64,000 bases of DNA from Erythroxylum novogranatense (GCA_029891385.1 CM057233.1:49864063-49928062), one strand, 5' to 3'; positions 1-12,605 are shown, counted from the first letter of the stretch. Program-made: numbers and translations. The notes: a model not told the origin generated them from the sequence alone.

Positions 1-182
1 GATAAATTCTGTTCTTCCACAGACATATTCAACAACATCTTATAAGCATATCTGTGCAAGAAAATTTTGAAAACAAGATTTCTATACTGATTTCGAATTT
101 AACATAGTCAACATGCATCATCGTCACAAGCAATAGGCAGCTCTAACCTTGTTATGATTTCTTCGTTATATACGACACAAGT

Positions 183-195
183 GGCTTTGATACCA
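183..195 (-). other. Primer-binding site of copia C
   Basis: The reverse complement reads TGGTATCAAAGCC, one base from the usual initiator-Met tRNA complement TGGTATCAGAGC. It lies directly next to the LTR start at 197. This sets the element's orientation as minus. Confidence 0.85.
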
Positions 196-196
196 C

Positions 197-718
197 TGTA
201 GGAAAATCCCGGTGTGTACATCACATGCACACGGTGCGGAAAACAAAAATTTTTGTTCCGGGATCTTCCCGAAAGCCAGGATCCATATGTCTATATAACG
301 ATGTCAAACCATAACGACCAAAAGAGAACGTCTCTAACGGTATCCACGCAGAGATCGGAGAACCTAACCGGGGCAAACCCTTTGACCCGGGAATAGCTAG
401 AATAAAGTAAAGACTGCTAGATCTTACCTTATTCTTGGAGAGCTAAGGAGAAGACGATGAGAAGAAGGAGGATGAAGCTTGGAGAGGAGAGAACCTTGAT
501 GATCATCGATGATGAAAGATGAAGAAGAGTGAAGAAGCCTTTGATTTTAAAACCCCTTATAAACCAACGACCATCATCCTCTTCTTCTTTATTTGCCATT
601 TTTCTTTAACCATTAAAGACACATTAAATACAAAAGTGGAGTAACTTTCCACGTTAGGCATTATATATATATATATATATATATAATAAAACAAGTCTTC
701 TCCTCTCCTTCCACGTTG

Positions 719-759
<41 letters not shown>

Positions 760-1741
760 CTTAATTAATTAATAAGATATATATATATATATATAAATGT
801 TGAAGTGGTCCAGTCACACTGGGGTCGGTCCTACCGGCTCCTGGTATGGAAAAAATACCGAAAACATGTCTCAACAATATCGATGTCGCTATCTCATCGG
901 GATCCATTTAGTCCTATTACTCTCCATATATTGGATCTCTGTCTAAAACTATTTTACGAATTCTCCGAATCACTCTTATGCGTGTGACCCATTAGGTTCC
1001 TGGTTATGTTGGCCACTTAGATTAACACTTAATCTCAGCAAGTCATGAGCGGTATCTAGCAACACATCATGACCCCCAATTAACCGGAAGATAATTGGTT
1101 TGACGAATGAACCTATGTTCATCACGAACCCTATCACGAACCTTTCCATAGACAATTACTGTGCAATTCGTCTTTTCACCATGCTATACCCCACTTGGTT
1201 ATGAGTATGGGCAAAGTGTCAACTCTTACTAGACTGACCACGTCAAATCTAGTCCAAGTGATATCAGTTCTTGTCCTGGGACTCATTACTTTATATGTCA
1301 CTGAAGACACTCTTCATCACATATGAACTCCGGCCAGAGATTTCCAAGTAATGACCCTGACAAGAGGCCAAGGGTATCATCTTCTGCTATCACAGAAGTG
1401 GTGAATCCTCTATTGGCTACTCAATTACCTTCGAATACCTCAAAATGTACCCAAGCACCACCCTACGAGCGACCTCTGTAAGGCAAAGAGAAATGGAGTC
1501 AAAGCACATAATCAGTATCCAAGATATCCTTGAGTACCTCAAGTCTAAGGATATTTGCACTATTGCTATGATGAGATTATCACTAACATTAGAATAGGAC
1601 ATCCATGTGATGATCTCATAGCAGGTCATCCAATGTACTTACTACCTCTAGTAAGCATTCACATCTCAACCCTAAATATCTCATATTTACAGTTTCTGAG
1701 ATCCACTGCTTGATCAAATCAAGGAGCTTGAAATGTGCTAG
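197..1741 (-). repeat. Copia C 5' LTR, left piece
   Basis: Homologous along its length to the LTRs at 47340-49180 and 55191-57020. It contains TA-dinucleotide runs at about 662-685 and 721-800. It ends at GCTAG, where the solo LTR begins. With the right piece it totals about 1840 bp, the same as the B LTRs. Confidence 0.9.
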
Positions 1742-4700
1742 TGTTGGACCCCGAACTTTTGATGAAAATATTGTTTAATTTTGAGGATTTTGATATTTGA
1801 CTGAACTTATATGGATTATGAGAAGAAAGTGGATGAGTTGATTGAAATGAAGGTAAATAACAAGAATTAAAAAGAAAAAGTGTGAAAATTTGAAGAATTT
1901 AGAAAGTTGACTTTTGGAGATAGAAAGTTTGACTTGAGAGTTAACTTTTTGTTTGAGGCAAAATTTGAGAAAATTGTCTTTTGGACACTTGTAGTTTATG
2001 TCAAGAGCTTTCTGTAGCCATAAAGTTTGATATTTTTCAATATCGGAAGTGAGAGTTATGATCAGTCAAAGTTCGCTTATAGTTTGACTTTTTGAAGAAA
2101 AAGATGACTTTTTAATTTAGGCAAAATTCGAGAAAATGATCAACATGAAAATTGTAGCCTCTGTCGAGAGCTTTTTGTGGACATAAAGTTTGCTATTTTT
2201 CGATGTCGGGATTGAGAGATATGAATTTCTGAAGATATGCTTTGTTTTGAAAATGCTATTAAGTATAGATTTGTGTGTTCTATACTTTGAGGCCACTCGT
2301 CGTATGAATTTAGTTTGAATTGGAGTAAGTAGTCTTCATGAAAGTTTTAGATGATGTTTTTATCTTTCCATTGATATAAAGTTTGCAATTTTTCGATATC
2401 GGAGCTAGGAGTTATGAGTGATTAAAAATTGGAAGTCGTTTAGGAAAAGCTATTTTGGAAAGAATTTTTGATTGAGTTTTCAACCTCTTTCGAGACCTAA
2501 TTTGATTTTGAGTACTTCATGGACGTTGTAGAGCTTCCTTTGATCTTTTTATTGACACCAAATTTGTCAAATTCTGAGTTCGGGATCGAGAGATATGATT
2601 TTTGAAAAGTTCGGTTTTGAAGTTCCGATACTTTGTTTTTAATTCGATCCCTTTTGTAATCTTTTGCTTATAATTCCTTCGTCCGACATCCGATTGACTT
2701 GATTCTCGAAGCGTTGGATTCCTAAGACAATTAATTCCATTTTTATGAAGAATTATGATTTTTAGGAGATTAAATGGAAAGAGATTGATTGAACCAAAGT
2801 AGGAGATTGGGTTATAGATTATAAGTTGGATAATTTTCTGAACATGGTTTAGTATTTTGCGATTTTCGGGAGCTGTACAACTCCGATTGAGTTGTTTCTT
2901 GAGGAAAAATAAAATTAAGATATAGGGCTACAACTCTTGTGAAGGGATCGAAATTTAATTTCATCCCTAAGATTGTAAATTTCTGGACTGAAGTTATGTT
3001 AAAGTTCAGTCTCGGATTTTGTGAAGGTTCAATAGTATTTCGGCTATAACTTCTTCGTTTCTGATCCGAATTGAGTGCGGTTGGTGGCTTTGGATTCGTA
3101 TGATCTAAAGGAACAATTGTCAAGAAGAAAGTTTGTCCAAATTATTTCGTTTAGATGCTTGAAAACAGGAAGAAAGTAGTCAGTTTTTCAAGTTCCTGCA
3201 GGGGCAATTTTGAGAAATAGGCAAATAAGTGAGGGCAACTTGGTCATTTTGGCCCCATTTTAATGACATGGCAGAAACAACATGAGGGCCTTCGTATAAG
3301 GCTACTGGTCCACGAAAATAGAGAAGAAAAATAAGAAGAGAATGAAGAGTTGCTTTCGTATGGGAGAAAAGAATGGAGAAAGAAGAAAAGTAAGTGAGTT
3401 TATGATTTTTCCAAGTCTTAAAGCAAGAATTGGAGGTTGTTTCAAGAGAGAAAAAGATGGAAAAGCATGAGAGCTTCCTAAGGAACCAAGAAAATTCGAA
3501 TTTGGTGGAGAAATGAGGTAAGAAAAAATTTTCAACTTTGAGTTTTTGTTGAGTTTTTGATTGAGAAACATGGAAAATGATATGGGTAGCTGATATATAA
3601 AGTCAATTTTGATGATTATGCCTTAGGTTGTGTTTAATTTTGGATGGAATGAAATTGGGGTTTATGTCAAAGTTCACAATTGGGGTTTTGTGAAATTGTT
3701 GCTTTAAATGGCTTGAATTAGTAATGAATTTGAGATATCCTAAGTTAATTTTGATGTTTATGCTTTAGGTGAAGTTTAATTTGAAAAATTGTAAATTGGG
3801 GGTTTAGGCTTAATTTGAAATTTGGAGATTTTGTGAATTAATGGTGTAGAATCATCAATAATAGTAGGAATTGGTGAAATATGAAATCAATTTTGAAGAA
3901 ATTGTGATTTATGGTATTGAATTTGGATAAGTTGGTTTAGGCCAAATTGGTGAATTAGGGTTTTTGTAAATTGGTGAGTTAGATAGCTTGGAATTATGGT
4001 AAATTGGTGAATTCTAAGTTAATTTTGAAGATTATGTTATTTATGATGTGAATTTGGATGATTATGGTTTAGGTTTTGTTAAATTGGAAGAGAGAGAGAA
4101 GCAAAAGTCAAATTGAAGCATTGGACAAGATGCTAGCATGGAAATAAGGTGGGTAGTATATTTATTTATTGAATTGTAAGCTAAGAATGTGATTTTAAAA
4201 TTAAAGAAAGCAAAATTTTGATTTTGATAAATTATTGTTGATAAAAGGGTTGAAAAGGTTGTAAATGTTTGATGTTATGATTTCAAAGGGTTAAAATGAG
4301 TTTTAGAAAATGCAAGATTTATGAAATTCATGGTTTTCAAATTATTTGATTTATGATTTAAATGATTTAAAGAATTAGTACATATATTATGATGAATTTG
4401 ATGAATATGTGATTTAAGTGATGATGTGAATTGCATTAGATTTGTTATGTGAATTCATGTGGATACGTGCTTGTATCATTTATGACACAATATGATGATA
4501 TGATTTGAAAAATGTAAAAAATCAAGATTTTTGAAAAATGTCTTCGGGCAATTTGAATTTCTGTTTTGCTTATGTGCTATGTGGGTTTGGTCAGGTCCCT
4601 TGTGAGTCAGTGCACTGTCTCTACCTGTTTAAGCCTTCGCTCGGCTGCCCGCAAGAGGCAATGGAGTTCCGATCACGGACTCCCTTCACGGCTGCACATG

Positions 4701-5987
4701 ACCGCTAAGCGGAAATGTGCAGTACGTCCTATTATGGACCAAACCAAACCATTTAATGTGTTATTGCGATTTGTGTTGGATGTCGCGGTATAACCCGCAA
4801 ACACACGTCGCAGTATAACCTGCAAACACCTACGGGTGGGGTGTGGGGTCCAACATCAAACCATTCTGTTATGTTATGTGGTTTTTGATTTTGTTTATGT
4901 GCTATGTGATGCATTCATATTTAAAGTTGTGCATGATTGGTAAAAAGTTTGAGAATTTGAGAAATGAGAAAGTGAATTTTCAATTATGAATTTTGGAAAC
5001 TGTTTATGAATGTTTTGGAAAGTTTGAAAATGGGTTTTTGCATAAATTTCCGAATGGGAAATGTTTGAAAATTTTGAAAAGATAATTTTCGTTTATGTTT
5101 CAATTTATAAATATATTATCCACGAGCTTCCGAGCTCACCCCCCTTTCATCCCCATCTCCAGGTTTCGTGCAGGAGATCGGATGAAAGAGTATCAAGAGG
5201 TTTGATTCGATTTTGTATTATTTGGATTTTTGTGCAAATTGAGATTTTGGTATTAAGATTGAATATGGCGAATTGCCATGTATGTATATGATTTATGAAG
5301 TTTGTATGAAATTGTGTATATTAGGTTGATGTAAAAGAATGAAGAGGTCGATGTACGGATTTTGAATTCGGTGATTGTAAATGATTTTGGAAATTGTATA
5401 TGAAATTTTGTATGATTTTGGGAAAATATATTGTTAATTGATATGGGAATTTGATTGAAGTGTTTAGATCTAAGATTGCGTTTGTTTGCTGGTATTTGGA
5501 TTCCGATTTGAGAGTCCGATGATTCGGATTTTGTGATATTAGAAGTGTATTTTGCCTTTGCAGAATTTTTGGCATAGGATAAATGCAGTAGATTATCTTG
5601 TCAATTTTCGATAAAATTGGGATAAAATGAAATTTTGGATATGTATGAGTGTATATAAGAGTATGAAAAATTTGAGATTGTATATGGATGAATTTCCAAT
5701 GTGGGAATTATTTGTATTTGATTCAAAGCTTTGTATGAGTTTGATAAATGAGTATAAGAAAAAGAAAAGAAAAGAAAAATTTATACCGGATTTCAGAATG
5801 GTACGTCTTAGGGTTTCCAACGCGATTAGTTTCCTATGCTTCATGTTTGCAACGGATGTCGATGTTTGTTCAGGTTGATTAATTCGTTTGCTTTGTATTT
5901 GATTCGATTCGCATTCGATTCCGAATTCTGTTTGTTTTCGATTTCCGCTTTCCGGTTGGGATCCGATTCCCGGATCGGGTCCCAACA
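1742..5987 (+). mobile_element. Gypsy-type solo LTR, 4.2 kb
   Basis: Begins TGTTGGACCCCGAAC and ends CCCAACA, so it has TG...CA ends, with no internal coding region. Flanks are GCTAG (1737-1741) and ACTAG (5988-5992), a five-base target duplication with one mismatch. It is homologous to the partial LTR at 59747-64000. Internal modules are shared with the gypsy LTRs at 29667 and 37587: a repeated segment at about 2000-2600, a conserved block near 2690-2735, purine-rich splice-like sites at 3390-3520, a hairpin at 4692-4722, and a conserved GAGCTCACCCCCC stretch near 5135. ORFs inside it, such as 4566-4793 and 5593-5988, are chance ORFs. Confidence 0.85.
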
Positions 5988-6282
5988 ACTAGTCTCTCCG
6001 GATTACCGATGTTCAGTTTCAGTAATCCTATTACTAGGGATAATTTAGATACTGACATAATTGCACATGATAGGAATCTCAGTAGTATGATCACATCATA
6101 ATTTCCTTCATGCTATGTCATATATCATGGACTTCATTAATTTGCTTATAGATCAATATCAATTCATAAATAATGAACATCAAATTAATGAAATATGCCT
6201 TTCTTTATTTATTCATAAAGTATGTACACAACTTTGTACAAAATGCACTAAAGGCGATTGCCTTTAGGGCACTATTCTAACA
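5988..6282 (-). repeat. Copia C 5' LTR, right piece
   Basis: Continues the LTR after the solo LTR insertion and ends CTAACA at 6282. Joining 1741 to 5988 (minus one target copy) gives a sequence collinear with 56725-57020 of element B. Confidence 0.9.
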
Positions 6283-7020
6283 TGTTGACCAGAGTTGCCA
6301 CCGATCAGAGCTCTGAGCTCATAAGTGATTCAGAGCCTCAGGCTCAACGTATAATAAGCCTTGTACCCACCATCAGATAAGGGTCAAATATTAATGAGCC
6401 CTTCAATGGGACAGTTTATGCACTCGATCATAGTAAAATTATAATAAATGAAAAGTGAGTGTCATATGTGTGGATCAAAAATGATAATATGAATGTGGAA
6501 TTTTGTAAAAGGGTGAATGTGCAATTTTGTGAAAAATGTGTTATGAAAGTGAGTTAGATGTATGCAAATTGTGAAATGTGACCGAATATTAAATGATACT
6601 TTATGTTTTTCAAATTGAGATTGTTGCATGGGTTGAGTGGACCATCGATGATGGTTACTCATTGAGTTCGCAAAACTTACCCAAAATTTGCAATTATTTT
6701 TCAGGACTCAGAAGAATACCCCGTTGGCAACGGGCGTATAATGATTGCTCGAGAGTGATAGAAGAGGTCGGGATCAGTTGCGTCTGCATTAGTGTAATAA
6801 CTTTTGTACCATATTATTGCGTATTTATAAGAGGACCCTCGTGGTCATTGTATTTACTGGTTATGTTATAAATGCTTTTCGCATATTATGTAAGTGCATG
6901 TTGTTTAAAAAAAATTATACTGTGATTTGACTGAGTGATGTAGCACGCCACCTCGCAGGGCACGGACTCGGATATCACTATCGATGTCGGGTTCAGGTCT
7001 TACGGGAGTGGGGTGTTACA
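6283..7020 (+). repeat. 3' fragment of a gypsy-type LTR
   Basis: About 740 bp ending GGGGTGTTACA, a typical gypsy LTR end. The stretch near 6640-6710 matches the reverse complement of about 44120-44200 in the solo LTR at 43540-46563, so the two families are related. Its 5' part is missing; copia C joins it at 6283. Confidence 0.65.
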
Positions 7021-7667
7021 GGATTACTTCTTCAATTGTACTTAATTCCAATTTAATCTCATCCTTAATTAATTCATATTCCAACTCCACCTCATCCATA
7101 CACAAATTTACATTTTAATTTGGCAATCATCCATACAAACACTCATATTTCATTTACATCATAAATTAAGAATTTCACAAACATTAAAGGCATTTCCAAG
7201 CCAAAATACATCATTTCACAAAATCCCCAAAATACAACAAAAGATACAAAATCCTATAATTCTCAAAATATGTTTAAAGTCTTGTTTTTACATCAATTCA
7301 ACTTAACAATACATCATATACGTAAACAAACAATTGCCTTAACTTTCTTTCATCCGATCTCTTTCTCATCACCTGTAGATGAGAATGAGAGGGGGTGAGC
7401 TTAACTCTCGTGGGTAACAAGTTTATAACCAAGAAATAAGCAAAAACTATTGAAATATTTCTTTCTATTGTAAAATTCAAATTGAAATCCATGTCACATA
7501 TTTTCAAACTTCACAACTTATCAAGAAATTCATAAACATCATAAATCATAACTTCATTGAAATTTGTCACACATCATGAACACATAACACATCAGAATGG
7601 TTTGGGTCGGTCCAAAAACAAAACATACTGTACATTTTCGCATAGCGGTCTTGTGTAACTGTGAACT
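7021..7667 (-). repeat. Reversed gypsy-type LTR fragment, left half
   Basis: On the minus strand it carries the conserved modules seen at 4585-5190 of the solo LTR: the region before and after the GAGCTCACCCCC stretch (here about 7370-7420) and the hairpin region (about 7600-7662). It was continuous with 17483-18865 before copia A inserted, as shown by the GAACT duplication and by homology running across the gap. Confidence 0.75.
7663..7667. repeat. Target site duplication of copia A, left copy
   Basis: GAACT, identical to 17483-17487. The match fixes the element ends at 7668 and 17482 rather than at the B-type ends (9489 and 17366). Confidence 0.9.
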
Positions 7668-9605
7668 TGTAGGAAAATCCCGGGAGGTACATCACATGTA
7701 CCAGGTGCGGAAAACAAAAATTTTTGTACCCGGGACCTTCCCGAAGGCCAGGATCTATGTGTCGGTATGAAGATTCAAACCTGAATAGCCAATAGAGACT
7801 ATCTCTAAAGGTATCCACGCAGAGATCAGAAAACCTAACCGGGACAAACCCTTTTGACCCGGGAATAGCTAGAACAAAGTAAAGGCTGCTAGACCCTACC
7901 TTATTCTGGAGAGCTTGGAAAATCGATGGAGGAGAGATGAAGGATGAAGCTTGGAAGATGAAGATGATCGTATGCCTTTTGGAAGGAAACTTTTTCTCTT
8001 CTTTCAAAAGCCAAACCCACGAAGAACATAGGCTTAAGACCATCTTAGAAACTCTTTCTATATATTCTTTCATATCCAACGATCATCATCTTCCATTCAT
8101 CTTTTTGATTTTGTCATTTAGCCATTTAATGCTTTAATGACTAGGCTTAGTAATGGAAGTTTCTCCATTCTTCCTCCATCCCACGTGCATAGCACATATA
8201 TATATATATATATATTAATTATTTAATTAATTAATCATATATATATATGTATATATATTGCTGAAGTGGTCCAGTCACACTGGGGTCGGTCCTACCGGCC
8301 TACCGGGTCCCGGTATGGGATAAACCTCCGAAAACTTTTTTCAGCAATATCGATGTCGCGATCTCATCGGGACATATCTCGATCTCATCGGGATCTATTT
8401 AATCCTAATGCTCTCTATAATTGGAACTCTGTCCAATATTATTTTACGGATTCTCCGAGACACTCTTATGCTTGTGACCCTTTAGGTTCCCGGTTATGTT
8501 GGTCACTTAGATTAACAATTAATTTGAGCAAGTCATGAGCGGTGTCTAGCAACACATCATGACCCCCAATTGACCGGAAAGTAATTGGTTTGATGAATTC
8601 ATCACGAACCAGATCACGAACCCTTCCATAGACAATTACTGTGTAATTCGTCCTTTCAACATCCTATACCCCACTTGGTTATGAGTATGGTCAAAGTGTC
8701 AACTCTTACTGGACTAAGTCTAGCCCAAGTGATATCGGTTCTGCCTTAGGACTCATTACTTTGTATGTCCATGAAGACACTCTTCATGACATATTTATGC
8801 TCGCCGAGACTTAAAGTAATGATCCTGACAAGAGGCCATGGTATCTCTTCTGCTATCACAGAAGTGATGAATCCTCTATTGGTTACTCAATTACCTTCGA
8901 ATACCTCAATTCGTACCCAAGCACCACCCTATGAGTAACCTCTGAAAGGCAACAAGGAATGGAGTCAAAGCACAGTATCAGTATCCAAGATATCCTTGAG
9001 TACCTCAAGTCTAAGGATACTTGCACCATTGCTATGATGAGATTATCACTGACATTAGAATAGGACATCCATGTGATGATCTCATGGCGGGTCATCCAAT
9101 GTACTTACTACCCTTAGTAAGCATCCACATGTCAACTCTAAATATCTCATATTTACGGTTTCGAGATCCACCGCTGATCCAATCAAGGAGTATAACATAT
9201 GCTAGTCCGTCCAATTAATGATGTCCACCTCTCATTAATCCTATGACTAGGAGAATTTAGATATTGACATAATTGCACATGATAGGAATCTCGAGTATGA
9301 TTACATCATAATTTCCTTCATGCTATGTCATATATCATGGACTTCATTAATTTTATTAAAGATCAATATCAATTCATAAAGAACATCAAATAAATGAAAC
9401 ATGCCTTTCTTTATTTATTCATAAAGTCCGTATACATGACTATGAACAAAAAGCGCTAAAGGGATTGCCTTTGGGGCACTACTCTAACAATCTCACGATG
9501 ATCAGACACGCATAAGTCGACTTACACGGGTATACAAGTCGACTTATTAGTACCGAACTGGTATAAGTCGACTTACATCTTCATACAAGTCGACTTACAC
9601 CTACA
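7668..9605 (-). repeat. Copia A 3' LTR (left)
   Basis: 1938 bp, paired with 15543-17482 (1940 bp). It has TA microsatellites at about 8196-8256. The last 116 bp (9490-9605) are absent from the LTRs of B and C and carry four AAGTCGACTT palindromes. Confidence 0.95.
9513..9595. repeat. AAGTCGACTT palindrome cluster, copia A 3' LTR
   Basis: Perfect 10-bp palindromes start at 9513, 9535, 9564 and 9586, spaced 22, 29 and 22 bp. The same four with identical spacing are in the other LTR. Confidence 0.95.
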
Positions 9606-9617
9606 AATCTCCCACTT
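9606..9617 (-). other. Polypurine tract of copia A
   Basis: On the minus strand AAGTGGGAGATT directly precedes the 3' LTR. This is the usual site priming plus-strand DNA synthesis. Confidence 0.85.
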
Positions 9618-9620
9618 GAC

Positions 9621-10173
9621 CTAAAGCCAATTGCCTTGGTATCTAATATCATAAGCGAGTACATGAGAATCAAAACTCTTCTTTGACAATGGCTTCGTCA
9701 ACGGATCAAGAATGTTACGCTCGTGGAATTCTCTCGATCGCGACATCACCTCCGCAATGATCTCGAATCGATGATATCTGCGAGTACGTGTTTAGATCGT
9801 TGGTGAGACCTTGGTTCCTTTGCTCGAGCAATAGCCCCATTGTTGTCACAATACAACCAGATGGGCCCATCACACTAGGAACCACACCAAGTTCAAGAAT
9901 GAACTTCTTGATCCAAATACTTCCTTTCTGCCTCGATGCAAAGAATGTACTCGCCTTCGGTTGTCGAATCGCAGATCGTCTCTTGTTTGAAACTCTTCCA
10001 ACCGACCGCCCGCCGCTCAGGTGTGAAAACATAACTCGACCGGAATTTTGAATCATCCCTATCGATTGAAAACGGCATCCGTATGCCCGCCACTGAAGCT
10101 TTCCATCTCCATATATCAAGAAAACATCCTTAGTCCTTCGCAAGTACTTGAGGATATTCTTGATACCACCCAA
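9621..10173 (-). pseudogene. Copia A RNase H region (broken)
   Basis: Fragments of the copia RNase H are spread over several frames, including a piece at 9893-10093 with the usual WKS-KQET-DSTTEGEYI pattern and another with WIKKFILELGVVPS. The normal pol stop codon is at 9621-9623, next to the polypurine tract. Compared with 49195-49680 of element B the region has many one- and two-base losses, often at CAG or CTG sites. It is non-functional as written. Confidence 0.85.
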
Positions 10174-11230
10174 TGACCCTCACCAGATCCGATTGGTATC
10201 TGCCGTGACACTCGTGAGCATACGATACATCGGGCCTCGTACATAACATAACATACATGATCGATCCTACTGCAGACGATACGGATCCGATCCATGCGCA
10301 TCCTCTCATCTTGTGTCTTAGGACACATAGATTTCGAGAGTGTTATCCCATGAGACATGGGAAGAAACCCTCTCTTGTATTGCTCCATGTTAAACCTCTT
10401 TAGCATCTTGTCTATGTACGATGATTGTGAAAGACCAAGCAACCTCTTCGATCTATCTCTATAAATCTTTATCCTGAGGATAAAAGTTGCTTCACCAAGG
10501 TCTTTCATCGCAAATTATTTGGACAACCAAATTTTAACTGATTGCAACATAGAAACATCGTTTCCGAGTAATAATATGTCATCAACATATAACACAAGGA
10601 ATACGATTGCAGTCCCATTAACCTTCTTGTACACACAGTGTTCATCCGGATTTTGTGAGAAACCAAACTCTTTGATTGACTCATCAAAACGGATGTTCCA
10701 ACTCCTGGATGCTTGCTTCAATCCATAAATGGATTTCTGAAGCTTGCATACCTTTTCGTCATCGATGGAAGTGAAGCCCTCTGGTTGTGTCATGTACACA
10801 TCCTCGGCCAGATTTCCATTAAGGAAAGCTATCTTCACATCCATTTGCCATATCTCATAATCATAATGAGCGGCAATGGCTAGGAGTATCCTAATAGATT
10901 TAAGCATTGCTACGGGGCTGAAGGTCTCGTCATAGTCAACTCCTTGTCTTTGACGAAATCCTTTGGCCACAAGCCTTGCTTTATAAGTAATCACATTACC
11001 ATCCACGTCGGTTTTCTTCTTAAAAACCCATTTGCACCCTATAGGTTTTATCCCTCCAGGTGCATCAACCAAAGTCCATACTTGGTTTTGGTACATGGAA
11101 TCCATTTCAGCTTTCATGGCACAAAGCCATTTTTCAGACTCTGAACTTTTCAGAACTTCTTCATAGGTAGCAGGCTCATCATCTTCTATGAGTAATACGT
11201 CATTCTATTCACTTACGAGAAATCCATATT
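10116..11230 (-). pseudogene. Copia A reverse transcriptase (RVT_2 type), broken
   Basis: The piece 10515-11117 (200 aa) covers most of a copia RT: it has WVFKKKTD near the start, YKARLVAKGF, QMDVKIAFLNG (first catalytic Asp) and the YVDD box in LYVDDILLLGND. The frame breaks near 10510 and continues in 10116-10508 (MKDLGEATFILRIKIYRD...), where it shifts again near 10285. In the family RT copies RNA to cDNA in the virus-like particle. It closely resembles 49646-50680 of element B. The breaks make it inactive. Confidence 0.93.
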
Positions 11231-11293
11231 TCTCGGGAAAAGTGCGTATCCTACTTGACCTACGAACTTCGTGTGTAGTAGAAGGTTGAACTG

Positions 11294-12092
11294 TTACTTC
11301 ATCTGAATGAGTGATGCCCTGTGTTCTGCAGTTGATTCGGTTGATGCGTTTGCATCTTGAACTTCTTGAAGTTCAACTTTGTTCCTCACCGCCTTCTTCA
11401 GAAGAAACTCTTTCTCTAAGAAGACAGCATGCTTTGAAACAAATACCTTTTGTTCCTCGTGAGGTAGAATTGATATCACATGGTCTCTTTAGGATATCCT
11501 ACAAACAAACACTTGTCGACTTTGCTTCAAGCTTATCTCGATCGAATCACTTCACGTAGCGTGACAACCCCAAACTTTCAAATGAGAAAGATAAGGTTTT
11601 CATTAGTCCACATCTCATATGGAGTAACATCAATCGCCTTAGAGGGAACTCGCTTAACAAGTAAACAAATTGTCTCTAGCGATACCCCCAAAACGATTTT
11701 GGTAACTTTATGCGAAACCCATCATTGATCGTACCATGTCCAACAAGGTTCGATTTCTCCTTTCAGCCACACCATTGTCTTTGTGGTGTGTAAGGAGGAG
11801 TCCATCGAGATAAAATGCCATTATCTACGAGATAATCCGTAAACTGTTGGTCTAAGTATTCTCCACCACGATCGGATCGTAATGCCTTGATACTTTTACC
11901 AAGCTGGTTTTCTACTTCATTTCTGAATTGTTTGAACTTTTCAAACGTTTCAGATTTGTATCTCATCAGATACAAGTACCCATATCGAGAATAATCATCG
12001 ATAAAGGTAATGAAGTAATGACAACCACTTCTAGCATGGATGGACATCGGACCGCATACATCTGAATGTATTAGGTCTAATACTCCAGTCGC
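11294..12092 (-). pseudogene. Copia A integrase, broken
   Basis: The piece 11763-12047 holds the front of the catalytic core: [13 protein letters not shown] (first Asp) and LRSDRGGEY (second Asp). The Glu-bearing segment follows in another frame around 11715-11775. The C-terminal piece at 11294-11479 has EEQKVFVSKHAVFLEKEFLL, as in element B. The DDE triad is therefore split between frames. Confidence 0.9.
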
Positions 12093-12545
12093 TCATTCAC
12101 CCTTTCCCTTGAAGGGTAACTTAGTCATCTTGCCTAATAAACAAGATTCGCATGTGTCATATGATTCATAATCAAATGACCCTAAACTGCCACTCTTATG
12201 GAGTTTAGCGATGCGTGTCTCATTTATATGGCCAAGCTGACAATGCCATAAGTAAGTTGACTTTAAAATATCTCTTTTATGCCGTTTGGTGTCATTGACA
12301 TTCATAATTGGATGAGACATATCTAATATGTAAATACCATTGCATAATGTACCAAGATTATAAAGCATTCCATTAGAATTAATAGAACAACCATTGCTAT
12401 TAAAATTCAAATGGAAACCAAATCTATTTAAACAAGAAATGTATAATATGTTCTTTGTCAAACGGTATAAAATAACAATCATCCAATTCAAGTACAAGCC
12501 CGGTGGGGAGAGACAAAACATAGGTTCCTACGGCTAATGCAGCAA
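12093..12545 (-). pseudogene. Copia A integrase zinc-binding (GAG_pre-integrase) region
   Basis: The ORF 12093-12521 contains WHCQLGHINETRIAKL...CESCLLGKMTKLPF, the HHCC zinc-binding segment before the copia integrase core. It is homologous to 51687-52172 of element B and is followed in pol order by the integrase core. It is open here but joined to broken neighbours. Confidence 0.9.
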
Positions 12546-12605
12546 CTCTTGCTCCATTTTCAACACGCAGGTCTACTTCTCCCTTCATGAGCTGTCTACT
12601 GTCCT

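Larger units (their letters stand above)
1..6282 (-). mobile_element. Ty1/copia element C, 5' end only (continues left of window)
   Basis: Minus-strand copia element entering from the left edge. Bases 1-196 are its untranslated leader and match the leader of element B at about 54990-55190. Next come a primer-binding site and a complete 5' LTR (197-1741 plus 5988-6282) interrupted by a solo LTR. The LTR has B-type ends: TGTAGG on the plus strand at 197 and CTAACA ending at 6282. The expected right target duplication is TGTTG at 6283-6287; its partner lies outside the window. No coding part is inside the window. Short ORFs at 214-396 and 805-987 fall in the LTR and are not genes. Confidence 0.9.

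Noticed and set aside
662..800. TA-dinucleotide runs in copia LTRs as defined promoters
   Set aside because: They vary in length among all copies and are simple repeats. A TATA role is possible but nothing fixes a start site.
4566..4793. 75-aa ORF in the solo LTR
   Set aside because: It overlaps the conserved hairpin region. The frame is not kept in the other LTR copies.
9513..9595. Possible CRISPR-like array of AAGTCGACTT
   Set aside because: The repeat is only 10 bp, palindromic, in plant retrotransposon LTRs; spacers are 12-19 bp and identical in both LTRs. No cas genes.
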